This document shows, in pieces, positions 11,619-23,135 of a stretch of DNA of 64,000 nucleotides; the first letter of the stretch is position 1; each line of letters opens with the position of its first letter. The stretch covers positions 1,674,001 through 1,738,000 of the forward strand of contig JAVHNS010000002.1 in the NCBI GenBank assembly GCA_036872755.1. Reading direction: 5' to 3'. The translations under genes and the position numbers were made by a program. The stretch is from Orbilia blumenaviensis. Taxonomy: Eukaryota > Ascomycota > Orbiliomycetes > Orbiliales > Orbiliaceae. The notes under the pieces are model-generated. The model saw nothing but the letters and a program-made list of their open reading frames with translations. It ran no database searches and was not told the origin of the DNA.

Positions 11619-13899
11619 TGGAAATAAAATTTCCGAAACTTTGACGGGGGCATCTAAACTATGGTGGGAAATGATACAATACTATAATATTTGGGCTGTT
11701 AAATAATTGATGTGGAGGCGATATATCGATAATGAGGCTTCCAGGCGCCGGCTTATCCCTTATATTACAAATAAGACACTGCATGGTAAACAATAACAGA
11801 TATCTGTGGAATAGATCTTTTGCGCTTTAAATCCAAAGGTCTGATAACCGGTCTTCCTATCGATTAGGGGAAATTTTAACAGTAGCAAGTCCCTGTATCT
11901 GATACAACTCTGCATTCGAAACATAGGTGTAACTGAATTAACTTTGCCTAATATTTTTGTGCAGATTGTACCAACAACATACTTTCTAGAGTATAGCCTC
12001 CGGTTTCGGATTTTATGATTCCCGATTTCGCGTTTTCTTTTTTTGCCCTACATATGTAGCTAGTTGACTCTCGCAAATCTGGATATCAATTAAAAAGAAT
12101 ATGCGTAATAATTGCCACTTCACTGATCCAAAAAAAAAAAAAGAAAAGAAAAAAAAAAAACGAAGGACTAATAGTCTGCCCGGACTCTATTTTTGTAAGT
12201 CAACCTTAGCTAGCAAAGTATTGCTCTACATTCAATGCCACATTCTACAGGGTCGTCCTAGCAGTCAGTTGGTGGCTAGGGAGAGCTGGAGCTCTTTGTG
12301 TTGTGTTGGTAACATCATATGTGGTATTTCCTGAATAGATCAGCTACTCCTTTTGGACGGGGTAGCATCTCACACCACACATTAAGCTCATTGATATCGG
12401 CCCGTGCTATTTCGGGTCTCTGTGGCAAAAAGAGTAGTTATTCATCTATCTTAACATTTTTAAACCCAGTAAAAGGTTTTTATGAAATACATGGAATTTT
12501 GCTATCTATCCTGTGGTCAAGATGCGTCTTTGAAAAAAAAAAAGGGCATGTACATATATTATAAAGTAGACGTTTACAATTACTACACTTTTTCTTGAAA
12601 AGTCGAGCCGTTTTTAAAATCTTAAGAACAAACAATTCGCGTTTAATATTTGCAATAGAGATTCTTAGTATTTTTCTCCCCAATACTTTAATTTGTCTCT
12701 CTTATATTTCCGCTAAGTCTGGAGCTGGAACAGGTCGTCTTTCATACTTCTGAAGATCTAATAAGTTCGTAGAGTATTGTTTTTGCTGCCACGGGGCCGG
12801 ATAATAACCAACACGGGCCTTAATATCAAGTATTTACTACTATAGGGAGTTTGGTGCGTTTTTAAAAACTCTTGTGCTTCGGAGACACTCTAGAGCCCCC
12901 TTTGTATGTCTTTATTGCTATGGAGACCGATTTAAGACTGACTTGCAGTTGGTAAATGGCCCGGAAAACGCACACCCTTCGAAAAATCTCCCCTACGGTA
13001 TGTCTACTATGTAAGTACTGCATTTACCCTGCCACCATTACTACGCCGCTAAAACTGTTGACTAGTACGTTAAGATTGCATCAACGTGTCCGGGTATCCA
13101 TCCTCTATTTTTCAGCAGTCGAGCGTATGCGTATGACCTCGTACTGCAGATGCTTTACATATGCGTATATGCGTGCGGGGACTTTTTATTGAGCAAGTAA
13201 TTAGCATAAACGGGCCGTAGCTATGGGTTAGTTAGCTCATTGAAGCGTGAGCATATTAGTGAGAATATATTTGAAATACAAAAAAAATGTCAAAATTTAT
13301 AAAATGCAAACGCACGGGGTGCTTTATTGTCTCATGCCTCAAAAATTTAGAACCATAATTTGCAACTGAGACACCTCTTTTGTATGTGCGGGGCCATGGT
13401 ACTGGTATGTAGACGTGGAAGAGCTCTTTAGTTTGGTAGCTATAGTGTGAGCACTTGCCTCGTGAGCTCACGGCATTGCAGGTTGTTTCCATAGATCAAT
13501 CTTATTAACGTATATGTACATGGCCTATAGCTATAGATATCGCAAACCCGTCCAGCCGCTATCTAGGCTCACTACGAGGCTAACCTAGGTTAGGCTAGCT
13601 GGCGCCAGGGCTTGTATCAGTACTGTAGCAGTTACTTAGGTATATACTGCGCAGCTCCGCAACTTAAAGTTCCTATAGCGGTTTATGTCGCCTTGAAAGG
13701 AGGCACTGGCGGCAAAGCATGGCAACCTACGCCCTTGCAGGTTTTGGTTACACCCATGTTAAACGTTTCATCATCTTTGACACCGAGACTAATCTTATCG
13801 CCACACACCAAATTGAATTATTTCCAATAAACATCTTGACCTAGAGCCTAGCAGCCTATGTGAAAACCAACAAACACTAATCTTGATTTGAGAGTAGCT
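11619..13899. other. intergenic, AT-rich; possible exon-4 relic of a subtilase
   Basis: Upstream region of copy B followed by degraded sequence. A mixed A-run lies at 12130-12160. On the minus strand at about 13256-13492, a frame containing SYQTKELFHVYIPV resembles the exon-4 segment SYQTGPGVRFFAPA of copy A, so it may be the 3' remnant of the decayed copy at 13900-14861. Nothing else is supportable. The frame at 13612-13830 (+) has no recognisable domain. Confidence 0.35.
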
Positions 13900-14861
13900 C
13901 TTAGAAAGTTCTTCAATGTCACGTTTTCGCAGGAGGATTAAGGATTAATATTCTTGAGATGCGACAGTGCCTCTACGATTAGACTCAAAACTGTGTTTTT
14001 CTAATCTTTAAATTGGAACTCTTGAAGGCACTATTTGCTTGACTGAAAAATGACGCTTCTCTTTACCTGAACGGTTTTACCAGGGCTTTCAATATTAGGT
14101 ATTCCAATAACCATAGCTTCTCGCATATGCGCATGTCATCATAAATTTTGAGAAGAACCTTTATTTAAAGTGCCCCCGACAAAGTGGGACGTCGGCCAGT
14201 GCTTTTAAATTTACGACAGCCAGCTTCGACCGAGGTGTCAGCTCATCATGTCCTCGTCCAATATTCGACGCCATCAAGGTCCCATGCGGGTTCATACCCC
14301 AAAAAAACTACTATCGCCAAGCTGTTTTCTACCATCGTTTTTTCCATTACTCGGGAGTGGACTAGGAAATAACCACCTTTTCGAATCCTTCGCAAAAAAA
14401 ACCATTGGGATCCATGCCTACCACATCGGCAAACTCCTATTAAGATAGTGGGGAGGCGCTATTCTGGAGCCTATAGCTATAAAGTCGGATGCCCAAGTGC
14501 TTTCTCTACTGCGCATACCGTGTGGGCAAAATTCAAGCCCGTGTCCACCACATACGAAAATCCCCTTTCCACCATAGTAGTTAATCCATCTCTCGTCCAT
14601 CATGTCATAGCAGTCTAAGCCTAGTTGCTGAGAGCATAATAAACTCGTCGTAAAGCCTAAAACCTACCTTTTTCCTCCCACACCTCCTAGGCCATATTTG
14701 GGCCCAGCCGGTTTTCTATCTGCTTCACCCGTAGCATGAATCTTGAGATTATTCGGTTTTAAGTACTGAGATGTTCGATTGTTCGAACGGCTTGGTATTA
14801 GGGCTTTGTTCAGTGCCATTTTATATGGGCCGGATCTAGTTCTCCGCATATACCATACCAC
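13900..14861 (-). pseudogene. decayed subtilisin-like gene, array copy D
   Basis: Minus-strand fragments in several frames match exons 2 and 3 of copies A-C in the right order. Residues TGEADRKPAGPK (14664-14861) match the exon-2 spacer. NYYGGKGIFVCGGHGLEFCPH (read as two parts, 14418-14603) matches the catalytic Asp region, with Asp replaced by Gly. NPHGTLMASNIG near 14290 matches the catalytic His motif HGTQVASQIIG. LKIYDDMRICEK near 14140 matches the LKIYD motif found in all three copies. Multiple stops and frame shifts separate these blocks, and no signal-peptide exon or Ser motif was found. This is clearly a dead paralogue; the boundaries are approximate. Confidence 0.7.
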
Positions 14862-15327
14862 TCAAGCTGAGCCACACAAAGTTAAGATATTTAGTACTGA
14901 CGGGAATCGAAAATGCTCGAATTCGAATGCATGAGTGATCTTTATAATATTATTTTAATTAATAGATTTAAAGTTGCGCTATCATAACATATGCGTTCTT
15001 CTGTGTTGACTCTGATTCAGACTGGTTGCGTAGCCGTGGCTACTTCTACCTGATTATTAATTTTCCATCGTACCATGATTATGTATGAAGATGTCCATAT
15101 GGAGAAATTAATAATACTGATTATACTAATAGGAACTTTCTTTCGGGGTAATTGACAAGGGGTGCTGTGTGAAGCCCATATGCCATGTTGGATTATCGGT
15201 AGTGGTGTCGTCGTTCTGCTGTCTTGATCGTCAACGCCTCTACGTTCATCCATAATGGCCCCGCGGGCCCACACACTTTCAATATCGGTAAATTACTAGA
15301 GGGGGTCGCATGGCTGTTGATATGCGG
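14862..15327. other. spacer between copy C and the decayed copy D
   Basis: AT-rich sequence downstream of copy C. Any first exon of copy D should lie here, but I found no signal-peptide frame or propeptide motif. Confidence 0.35.
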
Positions 15328-17926
15328 TCATTTTTTCTCTATGGCTGGATGTGGGTATCGATCGTATCGGTCACTTGCAAATCGGCCGGGCTCTCCCAGG
15401 CCCCTATGGTCACGCCGACTGCGGGACTCTATGGTAAATATACGGTCTAATGCCCGACGCTGCGCAGCCCGCTTTATACCATTCCAGATGACCTTTGGGC
15501 CATTTTCTGTTCGATTATAAGCTAGTTCCTCCATCCTCTCCAAGGGGTTCTGCCAGCCACGGCTCATAAATAATGCGCACATCGAAGCAGCATGTGCGGT
15601 TGCTAAGACATCCGGATGTTAGCATGTTTTCCAAATTGGTGCTGTGCGGTATAGCCCTGTTATTGATAGGTTTTAGGCTGACAGATACACAGGTAATATG
15701 CATTGCGTACCATATGAAGGTCCGGAGAATTTACGCAATGTAGCTTCAAGGCCTGTCTCTGCGTCGAAGCGGTGCGCTGATAGTGGGTCGCATATAACTG
15801 GCGCCCAAATCTTGGTTGCAGGGGCATATATTTTAATATTCGGATCTGTTTGGAAGACGTTCAATTTAGTTCTTTGGCTGATTCCCCCGACCACAGTCGC
15901 CTTTGTGAAAGCGCGTGAAGATACTCTTTGGCCGGCCAAGATCAGAGCAGCTGGGTGTCTTTTGATTTCTTGATCCTATGATGATGACGACGATGTATAG
16001 TGATGATGTTAGTTATTCATCGTAAACCGACAATGTAAACTTCGGGTTGGAATCATATGAGACAATTATAACTTCCAAATCGTATGATTACATAGCCTGT
16101 GCATGGTTTCTGTTCCATAAGTCGACTCCTAGTGCCAAGGGGCTAGAAATACTACCAATCGCTATATTTTAAGGACCTACTTACCGGCGTACCGCCTTCT
16201 GTTGCGGTGAAGAAATAGACGTTTTTACCACCTAGGAATTCCAAGATTTCCTGGAGAAGGTAGAGATATGCCCTTTCAAAAGCATCGTGTCTTCTAAAGA
16301 GAAATGAACGAGTATGGACTATGACTGCTCCTTTAATGCGGTCATACTGCTCTTGATCCATGCGGTATTCAAAATTATCGTATATTTTAAGAAGGCTCTC
16401 AAGATCATTCAATGGTGTGACACTGTTCCTCCCTGACTGAATTTTCACAACAACCACGTTTGACCACCTCGAAAACCCTATAAATGGGCTAGCAAGCTTA
16501 GATACCATTTGGGTGCCGTGTATTCGTCCATGGGCATGGAGCTCAGTATCGATACCGTGCACCTCACTAAAAAAATGTCGACTGCCATCGCTCCTTTCGT
16601 CACCCGGTAATGGACCGGTAAAGATCCATTTTCTTGACGATTCTGGATGCAACATAAATTCACTTGTAAGATGTCCAACCTCCTAAAAATAATCGGAAGA
16701 CGTTAGCCATCTTGACATCAACGTAGATTATAGATCAGTCTATGAAATACGTTAAATATAACGCTCGACTTTCGAGAGATGCTGTACGAATTTCTGCACG
16801 CATGCCCGAGTATATGTGTAGGCTTGTATCTCGATAGTAATTGGATAGCGTCCTTACATCATGCTCAAAATCAAGCCCAGTGTCTATGACATAGGCCACA
16901 CTCCCGGCCCCGGCCCAGTAATCAATATAGAGCTCATCTGGTATAATGTCTGGCCGCTCCCGGGCTGTGCACGACAGGAGCAGCTCTGGAGCCGGCTCCG
17001 CCAAGACTGCTATGGTGCGGCTGGTCATTTCGTCCCCCAATTCGTCCCCGGTTATAGGAGTATACATACTATAAAGACCCACTGGCAGATTATCTGGTTC
17101 TGGAGCAGGCTGTTGATTTTCAACATTTCTGACTGGGGGTACATCTTCTGGTGTTGGTCCATCCTCTTCTTGAAGGATGACATGATTCGGAATATCACCA
17201 TATTGTCCGTATGGAGTCCTAGGATCTGGTTCATCTTCTTCTGGACGAAAAAAATCAGGATAATCTCCGTATTGTCCAGTTGAGGGCTCATCATCTGCTG
17301 CATTGTCTTCCGGAGGTGCCTGTCTTTTATCATTCTGGGGGCTAGAATTCTGAAAATCTTGATGGGAGAACCTTCTTCGCCTCCGGCGCTTTCTCTCTGG
17401 ATCCGCGGCCGCGGCATCTCCGGGCAACCTCGGTGCGGCTTCCGGGTCCAACCAGTGCAGATTCCTATTCCTAGATCCGGCATAATTAAATATTATGGGC
17501 ACCTTTCCGCCAGCGATTATCTAAAGTAGAAGTGGGTCAGAAATAACTTTCCTGCTGAGTGCGAAGTCAACTTACGATTTTTGTGAACTTATTTAAAATT
17601 TTTGTCATATCCGCTGGCTCATTCTGGATGGTATCAATTGTGATTACCCACGTCCCTAGGCCTTCGCTTCTAACTTGATATATGCTGTGGCGTCGGGGAG
17701 GCATGGAATACCCTTCTTTTTGTAAATACTGGACAAACTCATCGATTTCAGCCTTATCCAATCGGTAGGCTCGATCCAGAATGAAGGCCCATTGGGTAAA
17801 GATAGTCTCTAATGTTCCTATTTTTGAACCTATTTCCCGCATCCCGGAAACCTGGGATGGCTGGAATAGCAGAAAGACCACAAAAAGTCCAAGCCAAAGA
17901 GGTACACGGCGGAGAAACCGGCCCAT
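15328..17926 (-). CDS. secreted subtilisin-like protease homologue, array copy C
   Basis: Third paralogue, 683 aa, five exons: 17926-17576, 17520-16858, 16682-16185, 15975-15711, 15602-15328. All junctions keep phase and match those of copies A and B. Signal peptide: LWLGLFVVFLLFQPSQVSG. The propeptide-like region has IGTLETIFTQWAFIL and SEGLGTWVITIDT. Exon 2 encodes a charged, Pro-rich spacer with a repeated GQYGD(Y/I)P motif, then Asp330 in AYVIDTGLDFEHD. His393 lies in RIHGTQMVS and Ser591 in GPSYATAHAAS. The triad is thus kept, but the oxyanion Asn position reads Glu500 (FFTATEGGTP), and the GTS motif is GPS. Activity is doubtful: Asn loss in subtilisins lowers catalysis strongly without abolishing fold or autoprocessing. 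Function beyond a secreted S8 fold is unknown. Confidence 0.75.
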
Positions 17927-20327
17927 AGTGAAGCTATACGTATAGGCTACCCCCCTTTGCGAATAATTGGTTCAATGTCGGGGGGAGGTAAACCCCAATT
18001 CAACTTATTGAATATAAGCTTTCTAGATAAACGCGACAACGGCAATACCATATTGAAGGAGTCTACCAAAACACCAAAGAAAGACACACAACCAATATAT
18101 TAAGATGGGTTTCGACAGGATTAATAGATTTCGCAGCTTCTATATCCAGGTATCCAACAAATTACGTAGCTATTCGGGTACTAAATGCTACGCCACAACA
18201 TCCAATTTCATGGTTTTCGAAGAGAGCATATGGCGCAGGGCTCGAGAACCTGTCTTCCGTCCCATAGACACCCACATAACGGATGCATCCGTGTAATCGA
18301 ATCTGATATCATACGTATTCCCACCAAATCAAAGCACCTGAGGGGTTTGTTCGCCGTATGCTATTTGAGGATACAGGCCACTGTGATATCACGATGCTAG
18401 CCCTTTATCAACCCTGCCTAGTTTCCCTTTACAGTATATAATACTTAGGTGTTATCCTGGCCAGATATGAAAGGTCAAAATCCAAACTTTACAAACTAGT
18501 TCTTGCATCTTGTTGTATTTGGTGTGTTGGATGGATTAATCATAGGCCAAAACTGGCTCCACGCGACATCCGCAACGAAGCGAGACGCGAACATTCGAAT
18601 AATTAATTGTAACCACCGAGTTAACCTGAAATACACAGGACCCGGTTATACCACAAGGCCTTGAATTGCAGGAGGACAACCCCATTCAGGACTCTACTCC
18701 AGGGTTAATTTCTAAGTAATATGGTGCAGAGTCAGCTTTATCTACAACATTCAATCCCATCATGGATATAAACCACCATTCTAAACTATAGATCGTGGGA
18801 AGAGCTTGTGGTGTAACTGGAAACACACAGCTTCGCAATATCGAAGGCGGTGGTAACACTCCTTCATAGTCGGAAGGAGATCTTGGTTCGAATCCAAGCT
18901 TGCTCATCAGATTTACCTTTTTTTTTTTCCCTCTCTTTCTCTTACCTTTGCTGGCCAGCCGTTTAACCGCAAGTTGTTTTGGAAAGTCTAATAACATTAA
19001 GCAATTAGTACTTGTTGGTTGATAGCACGTACTTAACTTTTAATCTATTCGTGACCGCGACCTTTTTTGCAGTTTTGTCGCTGGGCGCAACGTTAGTGGC
19101 AAGGTGCGGGGTAATTAAGCCTTGGGAGTTGAACCGTTAGATAATTTGGTGGCACTTGGGGTCAAATTCACTGCCTAGCTGCTGTGTGAATTTCACCACC
19201 AACAAAGCTCAAGTTCATATTGGGCGTATGTTCATGGAAGAAGCTCGCGCCTGTGAACAAAGACCAACATCCGATCTCGAAGCCTTGAAACATATGTGCC
19301 TTAAGGGGAACTTCCCAATTCGATACCCTAATTCCTCCTCTTTTTTTTTTTTTCTTTTTTTTTTTTTACAAAAAAATAGGAAGGCTCTGCTTCGGTACCA
19401 GACAAGGAACTCCTGTTTTCATAAAAATATCAATCAATTGAATTAACCTGAGTGCGGGACCAAAAAAAAAACGTGTTTGCGTTGGCACTTTTGCGCAGTG
19501 GATATGTATTTACATGTGCTACCATATACATATTTTACATATACCTAGTTAGTGGCCTAGTTCTAGAAGTAATAATGGCTATAAAATCCAATTAAGAGGC
19601 GTACCAGTTCGATTGGTTCCAAGGGAAATTGCGCCGAAATCGAGGCTCGAGACCAATCACCGTTTACACACGCAGACGCACAACTGAGGTAATTCTTATA
19701 TTGGCGTAAGGCGAAATCAACTATCAGACCGACGAGATCTTCATATGTGCCTGTATTCTAATGATTCTGATGTTGGGGCGCACATAGCTTTAACTACTAC
19801 CAATTAAAATACGTTAACAGACATCAGTTTATATATACTTAAGTATGTAGCCCAACCGACCAGTTAACGGATTCGAATTCGCGGGATAACCTAAGGTGTG
19901 TTATAACTAGTACTAGTCTCGTAGTATCGAGGCTTCGTTTGTTATAACCTAGCTAAGGAGACTGGACCATGGCCATTATAAAGTATATACCATATATTTT
20001 CCCGAGGAAGTATATAAAATAATACTAGCATAAGATAGATAGTACCCACGCCACCTTGTGAGCCTAAATCAAACCAGTATCGCTACTCTTGTAATCTATT
20101 TTAAGTTTGATGGAGGGTACGTGCGATAACTTGAGTGCGTAGTGATAGGTCTCTAGACCAAATGTACCCCCCCAACCTAGTTGCAATTGCAAGTAAATGA
20201 GTACCCCATCTTATTAGTATATTGCCACACCCGGCTCATCGACTTAGCCACAGGCTCAGAGTCAAAAACCTTAATGTGAGGGCGACAAGACTTCGTCGTA
20301 TTTTATTCATTGAACCTGTACAGCCTG
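17927..20327. other. intergenic, AT-rich, with one tRNA-like unit
   Basis: Promoter side of copy C, then about 2 kb without a supportable protein gene. It holds the tRNA-like unit at 18802-18906 and a T-run interrupted by one C at 19341-19367. CTAGGTAC-type short palindromes recur. The frame at 18105-18296 (+) has no recognised domain. Confidence 0.4.
18802..18906 (+). ncRNA. tRNA-like unit with Pol III A and B boxes
   Basis: An A-box match (TGGTGTAACTGG) lies in a perfect 4-bp D-stem (GTGT/ACAC). A perfect B box (GGTTCGAATCC) lies in a perfect 5-bp T-stem (CTTGG/CCAAG). The ends GAGCTTG and CTTGCTC pair at 5 of 7 positions, and a T-run follows about 15 bp downstream, as for a Pol III terminator. 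The middle is too long for a standard tRNA: it holds a CTTCG/CGAAG hairpin and a CTCCTT/AAGGAG hairpin, suggesting a class II tRNA with intron, or a tRNA-derived sequence. I cannot assign an anticodon. Confidence 0.5.
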
Positions 20328-21632
20328 CTACCCATCCGAGGCAAACAAGTCAGAATCATTTCCATCCCCAATCCGACTCGATGCCACACTCCCAACGGCC
20401 TCGTCGCATTCATCGGATCCATCACTACCCTCGCTGGGGTAACAAGGCTTGGTGTCATCAGACCTATACCAGAAAACATCATCCTCTCCATAATCCAAAT
20501 CTTTTTCCAGGTCCTTTGGATCACTATCGTCACCCGTAGCCCTAGTGATGGATATATTTTCATTCTTTAGCGTGTTCGGATTATGGAGCCTGAAGAAGTC
20601 GTGAACGTCGGTTTCATAGGCGTAGTCCTCCCATGGGTCATCTTCATCCTCGAGGATGCATTTGAATGACCGTAGTGACCCAGTGATCTCAGCTATTGCT
20701 TTGTAGTCTGCCTTCTGCAGACAGCAATTAAGAAGCTCAAGGTGTTTGACTGTTGATTTTTGCCCCGAAACCTTGGGGTCAAGTGTAAGTTTTAGCGGGG
20801 GTTCGCCATCTGGCGGAAGAATTGTAGCGCCGTAGAATTGGGCGACCTGGAGACGGGGAAGGAGCATCATGAGAGTGAGGTGACTGGCGGGCCATCTGTC
20901 GAAATAACCACCAGTTCTATAGCACCCATGGGAGAAATGGGTGATATTGGACAACCCGGGTAACCAAGTAGAGCTCAGACGCATATGAAGGTATAAGAAC
21001 GAATAATGGCTCATTAGCCTATGCATCTCTTCTGGAAAGCTGAATGCCCAAGGCCCCGGGTAAGTTGGGTTCTGACTTCCCATAGGTATTCTTTCCGCAG
21101 GGTTATCAACGGTACAGTAGTTGTAAACACGCTCAGCCTCTCCAGGCGATACGTATGGCCCCATGACATCCAGCTTCGCATCTCCCATATCGAATGACTG
21201 GAGGTTTGGAGTATGGAGAAGTAAAACCGGGAGTAACGATTCGGAATTCAGACCGGCCCATACAGCCTCGGATATGTTATAGCTAGCTCCATCATCCCCC
21301 AGAATATCCAACAACCGTTTGCGATCGTCTTCCGACCATTTCCACTGTAGTGCCCACGTTCTAACTTTCCGCGGTATACGTCGGTGCCATGTAACCCTGA
21401 TCGTCTTGAATCGCTTTCCGATTTCCGGGTATTTCAGGATCTGCTTGATAAGCTTCCATGTTGTCCGACTGACCGCGTCGACCCGAAAAGTATAGTTGAT
21501 CGAACAATGGTCCGCTACCTCATTGAAGTGCTTGCAAGACTGTCGGCAGTTGACAAGGTCCGATGAAGAAATACAGCAATCGGAAAATATTTGGATAAGA
21601 AGCTCGACTGGTAATGAAAGTATAGTTGCCAT
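20328..21632 (-). CDS. F-box protein
   Basis: Single-exon gene, 434 aa. The N-terminus is a recognisable F-box: LSLPVELLIQIFSDC, then LVNCRQSCKHFNEVAD, the Skp1-binding fold of SCF ubiquitin ligases. The rest has scattered leucine-rich blocks (LPVLLLHTPNLQSFDMGDAK, TVKHLELLNCCLQKADYKAI) like the degenerate LRR region of fungal F-box proteins that choose substrates. The last 60 residues are acidic (DYGEDDVFWYRSDD, GSDGSDECDEAVG). No intron is needed. Substrate unknown. It stands alone between AT-rich spacers. Confidence 0.85.
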   Translation of the reverse strand: MATILSLPVELLIQIFSDCCISSSDLVNCRQSCKHFNEVADHCSINYTFRVDAVSRTTWKLIKQILKYPEIGKRFKTIRVTWHRRIPRKVRTWALQWKWSEDDRKRLLDILGDDGASYNISEAVWAGLNSESLLPVLLLHTPNLQSFDMGDAKLDVMGPYVSPGEAERVYNYCTVDNPAERIPMGSQNPTYPGPWAFSFPEEMHRLMSHYSFLYLHMRLSSTWLPGLSNITHFSHGCYRTGGYFDRWPASHLTLMMLLPRLQVAQFYGATILPPDGEPPLKLTLDPKVSGQKSTVKHLELLNCCLQKADYKAIAEITGSLRSFKCILEDEDDPWEDYAYETDVHDFFRLHNPNTLKNENISITRATGDDSDPKDLEKDLDYGEDDVFWYRSDDTKPCYPSEGSDGSDECDEAVGSVASSRIGDGNDSDLFASDG

Positions 21633-22227
21633 TGTATAAATCCTATAGCTCTAGTTGTTGACTTGCACGCTTGTGACTGTTTGGGAAACGGCCGGTTTTC
21701 GATCGCCCGCTCCAGCCCTTTGTCTTTTGTAGTTATTCTTCGCTATTTTTTTTTTTTCTTTCCTCAGTTGTGAAATTAATAGCTGAAAAAGCTGGTGCTC
21801 TTGGGCTGAATATATACCTGCAGTTACGACCCATCACCAGAACTGAGCCTCTCGTACGCCCAGCTTGCAGCTGCATGCAGCAGCCGACTCGTTACGGCGT
21901 CCTGCAGCGCAGTAGACGTGCGCCGCCAGCTGAGCTAGCCCCTAATGAACAGGGCATGCATGTTAACGCATGGCTGCATGCTAGCAACACTTTCCTATTG
22001 ACCAATTATAGTGTGACATATGACAAGGGTTGACGCAGCACTGGCCTCGAAGCAGCTCCGAGGACAGCTGCCGGGAGCTCAGATTGGTTTACAGATACGG
22101 AGAAAGTTGAAGTCTGAATCAATTACATTCGATCGTATTGTCATGGATTTTCGAAAGAGCTACAATTGATCTTGATTCGTGTAAGACACATAATGACAGG
22201 ATTCAATTGATCCACTGGAAGACCATC

Positions 22228-22306
22228 GGACCTGTGGTGTAGTGGAAGCATCCTTAGCTATTTGATTAATACCTAAGAGGTTACAGTTCGAATCTGTACC
22301 CGTCCA
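22228..22306 (+). ncRNA. tRNA-like sequence, degenerate
   Basis: It begins GGACCTG and ends CCCGTCC-A (5 of 7 pairs). A-box match TGGTGTAGTGG; perfect T-stem TACAG/CTGTA around TTCGAAT; 5-bp anticodon-type stem CTTAG/CTAAG enclosing a 15-nt loop, which could be a 7-nt loop plus a short intron. The two acceptor mismatches at positions 5 and 6 argue for a pseudo-tRNA or tRNA-derived element. No immediate T-run follows. Confidence 0.5.
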
Positions 22307-22481
22307 GTTATCTATAAGACAATTGATCCAGTTTGTGGACCTCTTTACTTCGTTTTTATTTCTTTTTTATTTGAAGGGTCCCTCTTTTTCTTCCGGTTGT
22401 AAGCTTATCTTTTCGGACGCGCGCGTGCCAGGCTTTTTAGTGTCGTTCGGCACATTTTCGAATTGGGGATTCTTAGAAAAA

Positions 22482-22556
22482 GGCCTTGTAGTGTAATGGC
22501 AACGCGACCACGTATAGAATGCGGTAGATGACGGGTTCGAGTCCGGTCCATGGCCA
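22482..22556 (+). ncRNA. tRNA-like sequence, degenerate
   Basis: 75 nt with A-box match TAGTGTAATGG and perfect B box GGTTCGAGTCC. The ends GGCCTTG/CATGGCC pair at 6 of 7. The D-stem is GTGT/ACGC. The anticodon stem ACCAC/GCGGT has one mismatch and a 9-nt loop, and the T-stem has one mismatch. Probably a decayed tRNA gene; identity unassigned. Confidence 0.45.
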
Positions 22557-23135
22557 GCCAGTCAAAGGGGGGTTGATAGATGCAAGATCGATCCCTTTCT
22601 TTTGTTAGTTAGCTATATAGGATGCGCTTATGGTGCCATTTTCGACTGGAAAGTCGTTCGCGTTGGACGTTGCACTTGTTGGTACCGCGGTGTCAGTAGG
22701 ACAAGCTTAGCTTAGCAAGCATAAGAGATACACATATTGGGATAAGCTTATTGCGGCAGTCTCCTGAAGCAAGAAGATGGCCCAAATGCTCACTTAGGCA
22801 GCTATTATCGGTTGTCTATATTCTATTTAGAACTATTTCCCTAACCCCGAAGTGCACTGAAGTTCCTGTTCTAGCTGCCCGAGCTGTCGGCGTGCCCTAG
22901 GATGCGGAGCCAATATCCAACAGTCAACACAAATACCGTCAACGCCAACAAAGTCCGAATTGCCCGATGCCGTAGCAATATATATATATTTCGCCATCGT
23001 CATATAACCCCCTCATTTATAATACATGTGCGTGGCTTGTTACATAGACCAAGTCCTAGGATAACAAGGGACAGAAAGAAATAAGAGTATAGAAGTGAAA
23101 AAAAAAGGCCAGAGGAAGAAGACCATCACGACCAC

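Larger units (their letters stand above)
21633..23135. other. intergenic with two tRNA-like units
   Basis: Upstream region of the F-box gene, a short GC-richer patch (about 21830-21935, GCAGCTGCATGCAG palindromes), two tRNA-like sequences (22228-22306 and 22482-22556), and the 3' side of the BCKDH gene. No protein gene is supported. Confidence 0.4.

Noticed and set aside
13612..13830. 72-codon plus frame with GGTGGKAWQPTPLQ
   Set aside because: No start context, no recognisable domain, and it sits in a decayed AT-rich region; left unannotated.
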